Shown: positions 1 to 8,829, counted from the stretch's first letter. The stretch is DNA of 64,000 nucleotides from JAAUTT01 sp963846585 (GCA_963846585.1 CAWJWO010000019.1:237437-301436), one strand, 5' to 3'. The notes: generated by a model from the sequence alone, not told the origin. A program made the numbers and translations.

Positions 1-965
1 ACAGTTCTGGGTTCATTAAATATTACTTTATGCTTATTTTTAAATCCCGATTCATCCCCAAGTGTGACTTCGTTAACTACTATTCGCTGGGCAATATTTG
101 CCAATAGTGCAGTTTTACCATCTATTAGTGTATCAAGCATTCCCATAGCTTTAATGCTTATGACCGGTTTGCCGCAAGCTCCTGCTTCCACCTGTGGCAT
201 ACCGAAACCTTCAAGTCGTGATGGGGCTGCATATATATCACATGCTCCGATAAGGTATGGCATAAAATTACGTGAGATAGTGTTGGTCTCATAGGTTACA
301 TTTTTTTCGATACCGAGGTTGGTTGCCATTTCAAGATCGGCTAAATTCTGATGTTTTGTTCTAGGCTGAGGCCATACTTTACAGACATATTTCCAATCAG
401 GTGCTTTGGTATCAATAATAGCCAGTGCCTGCATGACCTCCTGCGCCCCTTTTGAAGCCGCATCGCCACCAACGGTGAGGATCATAAGTTGGTCAGGAGA
501 AATACCCAAAGCTTCGCGTACAGCTAATATTTTTGGATTATCCTTTGGAAAAGGGATAAACGTATCGGTATCACAACCTACCGGCAATACTTCAATTATA
601 TTACTATCAATGCCATCACGTATATACATTTCCCTCACCCAATTTGAAGTAACAAGTATTAGTGGCAGAGAATTTAATATTTCCTGGTAATTTGCAATAT
701 AACCATCCGCAACCAGCCACGGTACAGGCCGTGCACCATACCTTTGCGGATGAAGTATTATTTGGGGTGTATGGCCCCAATAACCTACGCCAACTACAAC
801 ATCAGGCTCAAACCAGCGATAGTACCATTCTTTTTCCTGTGCTGATTCGAAATGTACAGGATGAGCATCAACGCCCAACTCCAGAAGTCCTTTATAAAGG
901 AGATCTCCCTGTGTTGCCAAACCACCGGGTGATGGGGGATAGTCGTATAAAACCAGAACTTTCAT
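1..965 (-). CDS. GT4 family glycosyltransferase (3' end beyond the window)
   Basis: An open frame with no stop runs from an ATG at 965 down to position 1, so only the first ~321 residues are seen. It begins MKVLVLYDYPPSPGGLATQG, the usual N-terminal Rossmann start of a GT-B enzyme with a glycine-rich loop. The second domain starts near residue 160 (LMILTVGGDAASKGAQEVM). The donor-site motif SRLEGFGMPQVEAGACGKPV follows near residue 250, with the E-x7-E glutamate pair typical of retaining GT4 enzymes that use nucleotide sugars. The protein is probably cytosolic. The next gene upstream on this strand is a PIG-L deacetylase, so the pair may act on a GlcNAc-containing glycan or glycoside. That link is inferred from position, and the acceptor is unknown. 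Confidence 0.85.
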   Translation of the reverse strand, partial: MKVLVLYDYPPSPGGLATQGDLLYKGLLELGVDAHPVHFESAQEKEWYYRWFEPDVVVGVGYWGHTPQIILHPQRYGARPVPWLVADGYIANYQEILNSLPLILVTSNWVREMYIRDGIDSNIIEVLPVGCDTDTFIPFPKDNPKILAVREALGISPDQLMILTVGGDAASKGAQEVMQALAIIDTKAPDWKYVCKVWPQPRTKHQNLADLEMATNLGIEKNVTYETNTISRNFMPYLIGACDIYAAPSRLEGFGMPQVEAGACGKPVISIKAMGMLDTLIDGKTALLANIAQRIVVNEVTLGDESGFKNKHKVIFNEPRT

Positions 966-970
966 TATGT

Positions 971-1050
971 GCTAATTTGAAAATTTGAAAATCAAAAAGG
1001 AGCCAGGAGCCAGGAGCCAGGAGCCAGGAGCCAGGAGCCAGGAGCCAAGA
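971..1050. repeat. Degenerate tandem repeat, AGGAGCC heptamers (AGRRCCA family)
   Basis: Two TTTGAAAA octamers (971-990) are followed by about six AGGAGCC heptamers (998-1050), upstream of the GT4 start. The same AGRRCCA family recurs near 7.9, 11.0, 41.8, 43.0, 45.0, 48.6 and 50.4 kb, on either strand. Confidence 0.85.
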
Positions 1051-1090
1051 CAGGGTGGTTCGAGATATTAGAATTATAATATTTTTACTT

Positions 1091-1137
1091 AAATCAAAAT
1101 CTCAAATCTAGAATCTCAAATCTGAAATCGCAAATCC
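1091..1137. repeat. Degenerate tandem repeat, AAATCTC heptamers
   Basis: Six to seven imperfect heptamers of the form AAATCTN or GAATCTC stand in tandem. A related tract is found at 45.0-45.1 kb. Confidence 0.75.
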
Positions 1138-1140
1138 CCG

Positions 1141-1196
1141 GCCCTAGCCCCTAGCCCCTAGCCCCTAGACCCTAGACCCTAGACCCTAGCACCCTT
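1141..1196. repeat. Degenerate tandem repeat, CTAGCCC/CTAGACC heptamers
   Basis: About seven heptamers of CTAGCCC changing to CTAGACC run into the 3' end of the PIG-L gene and supply its last codons and its TAG stop at 1172-1174. Confidence 0.85.
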
Positions 1197-1831
1197 AATT
1201 GTGCAATACTACCAAGCCATCTGGCAGCTTCTGAGGGATCGGTAAATTCCCGGAAAGCTTCAGCCTTAGGGGTAGTTTGAGCTTCCCAGCTATCTTTTTT
1301 AAATCCGTATGTTTTTGTAATTAAATTATATTTTAGTTTCCATACTTTCTTGGGAAGAGTAAGGTAAACAGATGAATTTTCAATGGGTTTGGGTAAATAC
1401 TCCCTGTTATTGTCACTGTATGCGAATGTCCAAAGTTTTTGGGTTGAAATTTTGCCTGCAACCCACATATTTATGACCGCTTTACTTACTTCTTCATGCC
1501 GGAGATGTCTTGTGTATTCTCCATTTGGATCGTGGGTGATTACAATGTCGAAAGATTTTTCAGGTAACCAATTAATGATAGTTTGTTCAACTATTGCTTC
1601 TTCCAGAGGTATTTGACCTGGTTCATCATCCATATCTCCCATTATGCCTTCAGATTTTAATATTTTTAACACCTGTTTAAATTTTGGAGCACGGTCAGTG
1701 TCGTTTCCCCGGCAAAGACATACAATAAAACATTGCCATTCAGGATGAAGCAAAATAACGCCTCCGGCCCATAAGGTTTCATCGTCGGGGTGGGCTATTA
1801 TTACTGCTACTGATTTATTAGTTTGTGTCAA
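1172..1831 (-). CDS. PIG-L family de-N-acetylase
   Basis: This 219-aa protein carries the zinc-binding AHPDDE motif at residues 13-18 (VAVIIAHPDDETLWAGG) and a downstream D-P-N-G-E-Y-T-R-H-x-x-H motif near residues 100-112 that supplies the second metal-site histidine region. The family removes N-acetyl groups from GlcNAc-type sugars, as in GPI precursor, BshB and MshB chemistry. The substrate here is unknown. The neighbouring GT4 gene downstream suggests a glycan pathway. The start is a TTG codon at 1831, because no ATG stands upstream in frame and the core motif begins nine residues later. The last ~8 residues and the stop are encoded by the intergenic heptamer repeat, so the native C-terminus was probably replaced. 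Confidence 0.88.
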   Translation of the reverse strand: MTQTNKSVAVIIAHPDDETLWAGGVILLHPEWQCFIVCLCRGNDTDRAPKFKQVLKILKSEGIMGDMDDEPGQIPLEEAIVEQTIINWLPEKSFDIVITHDPNGEYTRHLRHEEVSKAVINMWVAGKISTQKLWTFAYSDNNREYLPKPIENSSVYLTLPKKVWKLKYNLITKTYGFKKDSWEAQTTPKAEAFREFTDPSEAARWLGSIAQLRVLGSRV

Positions 1832-1863
1832 AATTATTATCGATTAATTTATGCAACATCCGT

Positions 1864-1891
1864 ACACTAAGCACTGTGCACTATGCACTAT
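1864..1891. repeat. Short tandem repeat, TAGTGCA/TAGTGCT family
   Basis: Four degenerate heptamers (CACTATG/CACTAAG reading on +) abut the stop of the phosphorylase gene. The same family occurs at 23.27, 27.22 and 49.52 kb. Confidence 0.7.
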
Positions 1892-4419
1892 CATTTCTGC
1901 CATAAAATTCCGGCAATTTCCAATGGAACTTCAATATCAGGCAAGCATGGAATAACACGTGCTGTAAAGTCGGTAACAGGGCGGGTTGATGGGATAGAGG
2001 TTTCATAATAAAACCCATTGGATGTACCTTCAAGTTTTGTTCCACGTGTCATTTTTTGTATGAAAGGATCCAGACCGTTGATACCATTGGCATAGATTTC
2101 TATCTGAACGGTTTCAGGGTCAAGGTCGTGAAGGTAAACCTGAATTTTAAAATTATAGTTATTATCAATAATATTTACATTGCTTTCTCCAAAATGAAGC
2201 GAATCCCATTTTTGATTAATTGTTTGCATTTGATCAAGTAACTGTTTAGCCAATTTCCCATTATTGGCACTACGTTTTAGGTATGCTTTTGCTGCAGGGA
2301 TATAATGCTGTTCAGTATATTCCCTTACGGATCTGTCGGCAGAGAAAAGCGGTGTAAGTTGTGCCATGCTTTCACGCATTCTCGATATCCAGGCAGTTGG
2401 AATTCCTTTTTCATTGCGATTGTAGAATTCAGGAATAACCTCCTGTTCAAGAATAGTATAAAGCTGATCGGCTTCTTTTGCATCCCAAAACGGGTCATCG
2501 CCATGTTCAAACCCATCTCCAAGAGCCCAGCCCACTTTAGGGGAGTAGGCCTCAGCCCACCAACCGTCAAGTATTGAAAGGTTAATACCTCCGTTTACAA
2601 GAACTTTCATGCCACTGGTACCGCTTGCCTCCCACGGACGACGTGGTGTATTGATCCAGACATCCACTCCCTGAACCAGGTTTTCCGATACATAAATATC
2701 GTAATCGCCCAGGAATATTACTGGAGGATGTAAAGCATTTTTTCTTATAAAATCCATCCATTGCTGAATTAGCTGTTGCCCGGCCATATCGGCAGGATGT
2801 GCTTTTCCTGCAATGATGAGTTGTACCCGAAAATCAGGGTTTGTCAATATTTTTAATAAGCGATGCGGATCGTGTAATAATAAATTTGGTCTTTTGTAAG
2901 TTGCAAAGCGTCGGGCAAATCCAAGTGTTAATACATCAGGATCAAACAGATGACTGGCACTTTCAATAGATTCGGGGGTACGGCCAGAACCAATTAATTG
3001 TCTTTTTAAATGCTCCCTTGCAAATCCGATGAGTGTTTTATTGGCATTGGTGCGCATTTCCCAAAGTTTTTCATCGGGAACTTCTCGGATATCCTTTTCA
3101 AGTGTTTTATTTGACCCCAGCCAACGGTTCTTTCCGCAGGCTTTAGTCCAGATGTCATCGGCATCCCTCGAGTCCCAGGTAGGCACGTGTATTCCATTGG
3201 TAATGTGTTTTACAGGGATTTCATGTGTCGGCCATTTTGGAAAAAGTGGTTCAAACAGGTGACGGCTAACTTCACCATGAAGCCGGCTCACGCCGTTTAC
3301 AGCTCCGCTTCCTCTTATAGCAAGATAGGCCATATTAAAATTCTCCAAACCGTTCCATGGATCCTTGCGGCCCAGTGCCAATAACTGATGAAGTTCAATG
3401 CCAAGCTTTTGTTTGGCATATTCCCCCAGATATTGTTCTATAAGCGCAGGTGAAAAACAATCGAATCCGGCTGCCACAGCAGTATGGGTTGTAAACAGGT
3501 TACCTGCCCTTGTGGCAGTTAATGCAACATTAAAGGGTTGTCCGTAATCTTTCATAAAGCAGAGGGCACGTTCCAATGTAGCAAAAGCAGCATGGCCTTC
3601 ATTCAGATGGCAAACCTCGGGCTGTATGCCAAGAGCCCTGAGCAAACGCCATCCACCAATACCCAGCACTAATTCCTGTTTAAGGCGCAGCTCTGTTCCT
3701 CCTCCGTATAATTCACTTGTAATTCCGCGGTGAACAGGGAAATTTGCAGGATCATTACTATCCAGTAAATAAAGGTTTATTCTGCCTACCTGAACTTTCC
3801 ATGTACGCAGCCATAAAGAAGTACCAGGCAGAGAAATCTCCAAACGCAGCCATTCTCCGTTGGATTGACGCAGAGGGGTAATTGGTAATTGCCCGGGATC
3901 GTTATATGGGTAAAAAGCCTGTTGTGCTCCATTACGGTCAATTTCCTGACGAAAGTACCCTTGCTGATAAAGGAGACCAATACCTGTAACTGGTATTCCC
4001 AGATCGCTGGCTGTTTTAAGCTGATCGCCGGCTACATTGCCCAAACCTCCTGAGTATATCGGAAGGGCCTCACTCAGCATAAATTCCATGCTAAAATAAG
4101 CGGCGCTTTTTAATGCAGCCTCAGGATAATTTTGCTGAAACCAGGCAGGTGCCATGTTTGACTCTATCCTTTTTTTTGCAAGTGCGTCAATTTTTTTTCT
4201 GTATACGGCATCCTTCATTACTGATTCAAACCTGTCACGGGATACAGTTTGCAGTACTACCCATGGGTTATGTGTAAGGTTCCAAAGTTCCGGATACAGT
4301 TTACTCCAGATATCATCCGCTGCATGGTTCCATGACCACCGCATATCAAGAGCAAGTTCCGCAAGAGTATCAAAACCATCAATATCGGAATGATTGTATA
4401 ATTTTGATTGTGCACACAT
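1891..4419 (-). CDS. glgP: Alpha-glucan (glycogen/maltodextrin) phosphorylase, short type
   Basis: This 842-aa GT35 enzyme cleaves alpha-1,4-glucans with phosphate to glucose-1-phosphate, using pyridoxal phosphate. An N-terminal DUF3417-type segment (RWSWNHAADDIW near residue 30) marks the short, bacterial/archaeal-type phosphorylases. The catalytic half contains FATYKRPNLLLHD (phosphate and substrate site) and GTSGMKVLVNGGINLSILDG, whose lysine is the expected PLP anchor, followed by WWAEAY. Length matches the family, and the ATG at 4419 is well placed. The SPFH gene lies upstream 27 bp away on the same strand and could be co-transcribed. The role is glycogen or maltodextrin breakdown in the cytosol. 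Confidence 0.95.
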   Translation of the reverse strand: MCAQSKLYNHSDIDGFDTLAELALDMRWSWNHAADDIWSKLYPELWNLTHNPWVVLQTVSRDRFESVMKDAVYRKKIDALAKKRIESNMAPAWFQQNYPEAALKSAAYFSMEFMLSEALPIYSGGLGNVAGDQLKTASDLGIPVTGIGLLYQQGYFRQEIDRNGAQQAFYPYNDPGQLPITPLRQSNGEWLRLEISLPGTSLWLRTWKVQVGRINLYLLDSNDPANFPVHRGITSELYGGGTELRLKQELVLGIGGWRLLRALGIQPEVCHLNEGHAAFATLERALCFMKDYGQPFNVALTATRAGNLFTTHTAVAAGFDCFSPALIEQYLGEYAKQKLGIELHQLLALGRKDPWNGLENFNMAYLAIRGSGAVNGVSRLHGEVSRHLFEPLFPKWPTHEIPVKHITNGIHVPTWDSRDADDIWTKACGKNRWLGSNKTLEKDIREVPDEKLWEMRTNANKTLIGFAREHLKRQLIGSGRTPESIESASHLFDPDVLTLGFARRFATYKRPNLLLHDPHRLLKILTNPDFRVQLIIAGKAHPADMAGQQLIQQWMDFIRKNALHPPVIFLGDYDIYVSENLVQGVDVWINTPRRPWEASGTSGMKVLVNGGINLSILDGWWAEAYSPKVGWALGDGFEHGDDPFWDAKEADQLYTILEQEVIPEFYNRNEKGIPTAWISRMRESMAQLTPLFSADRSVREYTEQHYIPAAKAYLKRSANNGKLAKQLLDQMQTINQKWDSLHFGESNVNIIDNNYNFKIQVYLHDLDPETVQIEIYANGINGLDPFIQKMTRGTKLEGTSNGFYYETSIPSTRPVTDFTARVIPCLPDIEVPLEIAGILWQK

Positions 4420-4446
4420 ATATTATACTTTAAAAACAGACAGTAA

Positions 4447-5313
4447 TTAATACTCTTTATGTTTTTTGTCAATTGGTACTATACCAGCCATTTCCCCTAT
4501 AATATTCACTAATTCAGTGCCGGTAGGTATAACTATTTTAGCATTTTTCTCAAAAGATACTTCAAGTGCTTCAAGTTTTCGCAATAATTGAGCATTTCCT
4601 ACAAAATACTTGTCGGCAGCTTCATTAACCAGTTTAATGGCCTCTGCTTCTCCCTCCGCATGTAATATTTTAGACTGTTTAAATCCTTCAGCTTCTTTAA
4701 TCTTTGCGCGTTTTACTCCGTCGGCGACTGTTTCTGCCGCCGTAGCAGAATCGATAGCAGCTATTTTTTCATTTTCAGCTTTCACCACTTTATTCATGGT
4801 TTCCTGAACATCCTTGGGAGGGTCAATTTCCTTAAGTTCAGTACGGACTATTTCAATTCCCCAACCCTGGGTCTCGATATGCAGTGTTTTGTATAGTTCT
4901 GCATTAATTTTGCCACGTTCGCTGTTGGCTGATTTAAGCGTAAGGGTACCGATAATATTACGCAGTGTAGTGCGGGCCAGGTTGACTATCTGCCATTTGT
5001 AATTATTTACGTTATAGATTGATCCTTTCACGCTTTCTTCATCGGACCGTACTTTAAAGTACACCTGTGCATCAACGCTGGCATTCAGGTTGTCGTTCGT
5101 AATTATTTCCTGAGGGTCGGCATTGACCATTTGTTCTGTAACATTTACCATAAATAACCTGTCTATCACCGGAATAATCCAATGAAATCCCGGATTGGCA
5201 AAATGATTGTATTTACCAAGTCTTTCAATCAGGCCTCGTTCTGTAGGCCTTACAATTCTGATTCCCAAAAGAAAAATAAATACTATGGGAATAATGATCC
5301 ATAAGTAGTCCAT
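4447..5313 (-). CDS. SPFH/Band 7 (stomatin/QmcA-like) membrane protein
   Basis: This 288-aa protein has one N-terminal membrane segment (residues 3-20). The SPFH domain follows (RPTERGLIERLGKYNHFANPG, then VTEQMVNADPQEIITNDN). The C-terminal half is a charged coiled coil rich in Ala and Glu (residues 175-235, AEGFKQSKILHAEGEAEAIK). This architecture matches slipins and QmcA, which form oligomeric scaffolds in the inner membrane and often control FtsH-type proteolysis. The usual NfeD partner is not adjacent. The glycogen phosphorylase gene follows after 27 bp. Confidence 0.92.
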   Translation of the reverse strand: MDYLWIIIPIVFIFLLGIRIVRPTERGLIERLGKYNHFANPGFHWIIPVIDRLFMVNVTEQMVNADPQEIITNDNLNASVDAQVYFKVRSDEESVKGSIYNVNNYKWQIVNLARTTLRNIIGTLTLKSANSERGKINAELYKTLHIETQGWGIEIVRTELKEIDPPKDVQETMNKVVKAENEKIAAIDSATAAETVADGVKRAKIKEAEGFKQSKILHAEGEAEAIKLVNEAADKYFVGNAQLLRKLEALEVSFEKNAKIVIPTGTELVNIIGEMAGIVPIDKKHKEY

Positions 5314-5340
5314 AATTAATTGATTATTGATTATTAAATT

Positions 5341-5463
5341 TGTCGTAAGTCGTATGTCGTAAGTCGTAAGTATAAGTAGAATAGTAGGTAAGTAGATAAG
5401 TAGGAAAGCCTTTCATCTTTTACCTTTCATCTTTTATCTTCTGTCATCTGCACATCTGCACAT
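5341..5463. repeat. Composite degenerate tandem repeat
   Basis: The 156-bp gap between two genes is almost entirely repeat: AAGTCGT heptamers, then GTAAGTAG-like units, then TTTCATC/TTTTATC units, then CACATCTG octamers up to the response-regulator stop. Confidence 0.75.
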
Positions 5464-5469
5464 TATTTT

Positions 5470-5904
5470 CTACATCTTATCCATATACCAATTCAATGTT
5501 TTTTCTATTTTCTGGCGATCCAAAATGGATAATATTGCTTTTTGTAAGCGTATAAAGGCAGTTTCACTTTTAACGACATAATCATAAGCCCTGTGTTTCA
5601 TACAATCTACTGCTACGTCGATATTATCCTGTGAAGAAAGCATAATCACAGGTAGGTCAGGATGTATTGATTTTATTATATCCAGTGTTTCTATGCCGTT
5701 TTTGGCTTTTTTATCGACACTATTGAGATAATAGTCCAAAATAATAATATCTGGTATTTGAGGCATATTTTCAATGCATTGTTCGCCAGTTATATACGTT
5801 TGTATATTATATTCGGAATAATTAGCAAAATCAATTGCCAGAGACTTTAAATACAATTCATCGTCGTCGATCAGAAAAATAAGTACGGGATTATCTTTAG
5901 TCAT
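5470..5904 (-). CDS. Single-domain response regulator
   Basis: This 144-aa protein is a receiver domain with no output domain. Visible features are the acidic pair IDDDE (residues 12-16), the phospho-acceptor Asp57 in IIILDYYL, the conserved Ser/Thr in MLSSQD and the lysine in YVVKSET. Its ATG overlaps the stop of the hybrid kinase gene upstream by four bases (ATGA at 5901-5904), so the two are translationally coupled. It is probably the phosphorelay output or shuttle for that kinase, acting by protein contact in the cytosol. Confidence 0.93.
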   Translation of the reverse strand: MTKDNPVLIFLIDDDELYLKSLAIDFANYSEYNIQTYITGEQCIENMPQIPDIIILDYYLNSVDKKAKNGIETLDIIKSIHPDLPVIMLSSQDNIDVAVDCMKHRAYDYVVKSETAFIRLQKAILSILDRQKIEKTLNWYMDKM

Positions 5905-7907
5905 GGATTATTTTTTTTAATGATATTGTATTCATTGTCTAATTCAATACATGCTTGTGTGCATACACCTTCTAGCTGCAAAATCATATTTTTAATATCC
6001 TCAATATGCAGCAATGTTCTTGCATTTTCCTGAATTTTCCGTGCTATGTCTTCAAAATCTTTATGGATTCCCATAATTAAAAATGATGGGATCATTTTAT
6101 GTGCAGCAGAGTATAATGCATCCCAATTTTTATCCTCCAAACTTTGTTTCATGGTGCTAATCAATGGCATAGTTTGTGCAAGATAAAGCCTTATCATTTC
6201 CATCATTAACCCGGGATTCGATTTGGTATGGTTTATCAAATAAGTTAAATCGATACATTTTAACAGGGTTGCAGGTGAATTTTCCTTTTCGGAAATATTT
6301 ATCTGAACCTTTGAAGATACCAGTTTTTGTAGTAATTTAATTATTTTATTATATAATAGTTTTTCATCGACCGGTTTTGATATGTAATCGTTCATACCTG
6401 CTGCATTGCACCTTGCCAGATCAGCGGTAGTAACATCAGCAGTTAATGCTATTATCGGTATTTGGGAATTCAATGTATTACGAATGTATTGGGTTGCTTC
6501 ATATCCATTCATTTCAGGCATCAGCAGGTCCATTAAAATAATATCGTAGGGTTTAATTTTTAATTTTTCGATTGCTGTTTTTCCGTTTTCGGCCAGGTCG
6601 TAATTAAACCCGAAGTCGTCGAGCAATGTTTTTATCAGCAGCTGATTAAGGGCCATATCTTCAACCACTAATACCTTTATGTCTTTTACATTTGTGTCAG
6701 TGAGTTCAATCTCCTCTGGAAATGCCACCTTTTCATCAGTTTTCCCAAATGATAAAATAAAGCTGAACGTTGAACCTTTCCCGGCAGTACTCTCAACTTG
6801 TATATGACCTCCCTGTGATTCTACCAATTGTTTCGAAATAGCCAGTCCCAGTCCTGTTCCTCCATATAATCTTGAAGTTTCGTTTGTAGCCTGCTGAAAA
6901 TTCTCGAAAATTTTATCTATTTTCTCTTCTTCTATTCCAATGCCTGTATCGGAAACTGAAAATTCAACTGATACATTGTTTTCGTCCTCTTTTACCAATT
7001 TTACATTAATGGTAATTTCGCCTTCATTAGTGAATTTTACGGCATTACTTATTAGATTTAAAATAATCTGGTGCAATCGTACAGGGTCGCCCATCATTAC
7101 ATCAGGAATTTTGCTGTCGTATTGTTTAATCAATTTTAAGTTCTTTTCCTGAATTTTTGTTTCGAAAACATCCAGCATTGCAAAAATAGAAGTGCTTAAC
7201 CGGAAGGGAGTATGTTCAAATTTCATTTTTCCGGCGTCCACTTTGGCCAGGTCAAGAATGTCGTTTATCAATACGGTAAGGGTATCGCCGCTCATTTTAA
7301 TAGCAGTTAAATATTCTTTTTGTTTGGCTGTTAAATTACTTTTAAGCAGAACTTTTGTAAACCCTAAAATTACATTCATGGGTGTACGGATTTCGTGGCT
7401 CATATTAGATAAAAACTGTTGCTTTGATTTTACAGCTTCTTCAGCAATCTTTGCGGCCCTTTCTGCTTTTTCTTTTGCAATTTCTGCCGCTTCAGTAGCT
7501 TTCTCCGCACTAATTTTTGAATGTATCAGTTCATTTTCAATCCGCTTATGGTCTGTAACATCCCTTGCAACTACCACTACTCCAAGCACTTTGCCGTACT
7601 CATCCTTATAAACGGAACCGTTAAAAAGTACTTCAGTTAGTTTGCCATCCTGGATAGTTAAAGGAAAATCTGCAACAAACCCCTCTGAAAATACCTGTTT
7701 ATATATTTCACGTGCTTTATCAGGTTCAGTAAAATATTCAAAAAAATCAGTGCCTATTATTTTTTCACGGGCCACTTCAGTAATATTTAATGAAGCGTTG
7801 TTTATATCGGTAATTTTACCTTCCGGGCTTATTGTAAACATTGGATCAAGGCTGGCTTCGATAAGGCTTCGTGCATATCTGGCTTCTTGTCTTAGTATTG
7901 CTTCCAT
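5901..7907 (-). CDS. Hybrid sensor histidine kinase (PAS-HisKA-HATPase-REC-HPt)
   Basis: This 668-aa soluble phosphorelay protein has no membrane segment. Domains in order are: PAS (about 12-118), a coiled coil (122-165), HisKA with His171 in NMSHEIRTP, HATPase with N-box LISNAVKF (286-292), G1 box DTGIGI (320-325) and GGTGLGLAIS (349-358), a receiver with Asp460 (IILMDLLMPEMNG), and an HPt domain with His603 (SAAHKMIPSF). All four phosphotransfer stations are intact. It overlaps the following single-domain response regulator by four bases, which suggests the relay ends on that protein. The signal is unknown; the PAS domain points to a cytosolic ligand or redox cue. Confidence 0.94.
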   Translation of the reverse strand: MEAILRQEARYARSLIEASLDPMFTISPEGKITDINNASLNITEVAREKIIGTDFFEYFTEPDKAREIYKQVFSEGFVADFPLTIQDGKLTEVLFNGSVYKDEYGKVLGVVVVARDVTDHKRIENELIHSKISAEKATEAAEIAKEKAERAAKIAEEAVKSKQQFLSNMSHEIRTPMNVILGFTKVLLKSNLTAKQKEYLTAIKMSGDTLTVLINDILDLAKVDAGKMKFEHTPFRLSTSIFAMLDVFETKIQEKNLKLIKQYDSKIPDVMMGDPVRLHQIILNLISNAVKFTNEGEITINVKLVKEDENNVSVEFSVSDTGIGIEEEKIDKIFENFQQATNETSRLYGGTGLGLAISKQLVESQGGHIQVESTAGKGSTFSFILSFGKTDEKVAFPEEIELTDTNVKDIKVLVVEDMALNQLLIKTLLDDFGFNYDLAENGKTAIEKLKIKPYDIILMDLLMPEMNGYEATQYIRNTLNSQIPIIALTADVTTADLARCNAAGMNDYISKPVDEKLLYNKIIKLLQKLVSSKVQINISEKENSPATLLKCIDLTYLINHTKSNPGLMMEMIRLYLAQTMPLISTMKQSLEDKNWDALYSAAHKMIPSFLIMGIHKDFEDIARKIQENARTLLHIEDIKNMILQLEGVCTQACIELDNEYNIIKKNNP

Positions 7908-7935
7908 TATATTGTATATTGGTTATTGATTTAAT

Positions 7936-8106
7936 AGAGCCAGGAACCAGGAAAAAGGGACGTGGGACATGGGACGTGGGACGTGAAAAGGATTTAATTC
8001 TGTTTTCTGTCTTCTGTCTTCTCTTTTCTGACTTCTGACTTCTTTTTTCTTTTATCTATTTTCTTTCATCTTTTATCTTTTCATTTGTAATTAGTAATCC
8101 GTAATT
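7936..8106. repeat. Composite repeat tract (AGRRCCA, GGGACRT, CTGTCTT, TTTATCT, GTAATTA modules)
   Basis: The whole gap between the kinase and AraC genes is made of successive heptamer tracts. The first three modules recur in the same order and orientation at 41,774-41,930. Confidence 0.85.
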
Positions 8107-8107
8107 A

Positions 8108-8668
8108 CTATATATCTTCTATAGGTGTCCTGCGTTGTTCCTTGAGTTTTTTAAAATGAGAAGGTGAGAGGCCTGTAATTTTTTTAAATTGGTTGGATAA
8201 GTGTGCAACGCTGCTGTAGTGCATATTCCAGGCAATTTCTGTAAGGTTAAGTTCATCGTAAATAATTAACTCCTTAACGCGTTCAATTTTATGAGCTATT
8301 ATAAAATGTTCAATAGTTGTCCCTTGTACTTCTGAAAATAAGTTTGCCAGGTATGTATAATCGTAATTTAATTTTGTACTTAAAAAATCGGAGAAATTGG
8401 TTTTTGGCAGTTCTCCTGTAAAATGAATCAATTCAATGATAACATTTTTTATTTTTTCAATAAGTACAGCTTTTTTGTCTTCCATCAGCTCAAGTCCGGA
8501 TTTTGAAAGCTCAATTCGTAATTGTTCGCGTTGTTCCCGGGATATGTTCTCCATAATATCCACTATTCCCATATCCACAATTATGAAGTGAAGCCCAAGT
8601 TTTTTTAATACTTCTTTCACTGCCATTTTGCAGCGCATACTCACCATGTATTTGATATATAGCTTCAA
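8108..8668 (-). CDS. AraC family transcriptional regulator
   Basis: This 186-aa protein has a C-terminal AraC-type double helix-turn-helix (about residues 85-180). Recognition features are LSTKLNYDYTYLANLFSEV, ERVKELIIYDELNLTEIAW and SSVAHLSNQFKKITGLSPSH. The N-terminal ~75 residues (YIKYMVSMRCKMAVKEVL) are a small domain that I associate with one Bacteroidota group. The start used is TTG at 8668, because the LYIKYMVS stretch is part of that domain; ATG codons at 8647 and 8638 would trim it. Its promoter carries the 35-bp direct-repeat element also found before the PII and stress genes. The 21-bp repeat period suits an AraC-type dimer, so autoregulation and control of that regulon are plausible but unproven. 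Confidence 0.92.
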   Translation of the reverse strand: MKLYIKYMVSMRCKMAVKEVLKKLGLHFIIVDMGIVDIMENISREQREQLRIELSKSGLELMEDKKAVLIEKIKNVIIELIHFTGELPKTNFSDFLSTKLNYDYTYLANLFSEVQGTTIEHFIIAHKIERVKELIIYDELNLTEIAWNMHYSSVAHLSNQFKKITGLSPSHFKKLKEQRRTPIEDI

Positions 8669-8758
8669 AGGTCAATAATTAGTATAATGCCATATGAACC
8701 TGATGGCAACCTGACACTAATCCGGGAATAATTCAATCAATGATTATCAATATTTTCC

Positions 8759-8823
8759 AAAAGGTACGCTGATTTTTACAGAAAACAATTACATAATTAT
8801 AAATATGACTTACATTATTCACA
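8759..8823 (-). promoter_or_regulatory. Copy C of the 65-bp direct-repeat promoter module (araC-type gene)
   Basis: On the minus strand TGTGAATAATGTAA, a 13-bp spacer and TTATGTAA (8823 down to 8789) are followed by 22 bp and the box TACCTTTT (8766-8759). The predicted start is about 85 bp ahead of the TTG start codon of the AraC gene. Confidence 0.75.
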
Positions 8824-8829
8824 CATAAT

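Noticed and set aside
64..988. Plus-strand open frames in the first kilobase
   Set aside because: They run antisense to the glycosyltransferase frame, which has clear family motifs; they have no family features.
1..1831. GT4 plus PIG-L pair as bacillithiol synthesis genes (bshA/bshB)
   Set aside because: The glycosyltransferase N-terminus does not look like BshA, and the deacetylase gives no specific signature. The pairing alone is not enough.
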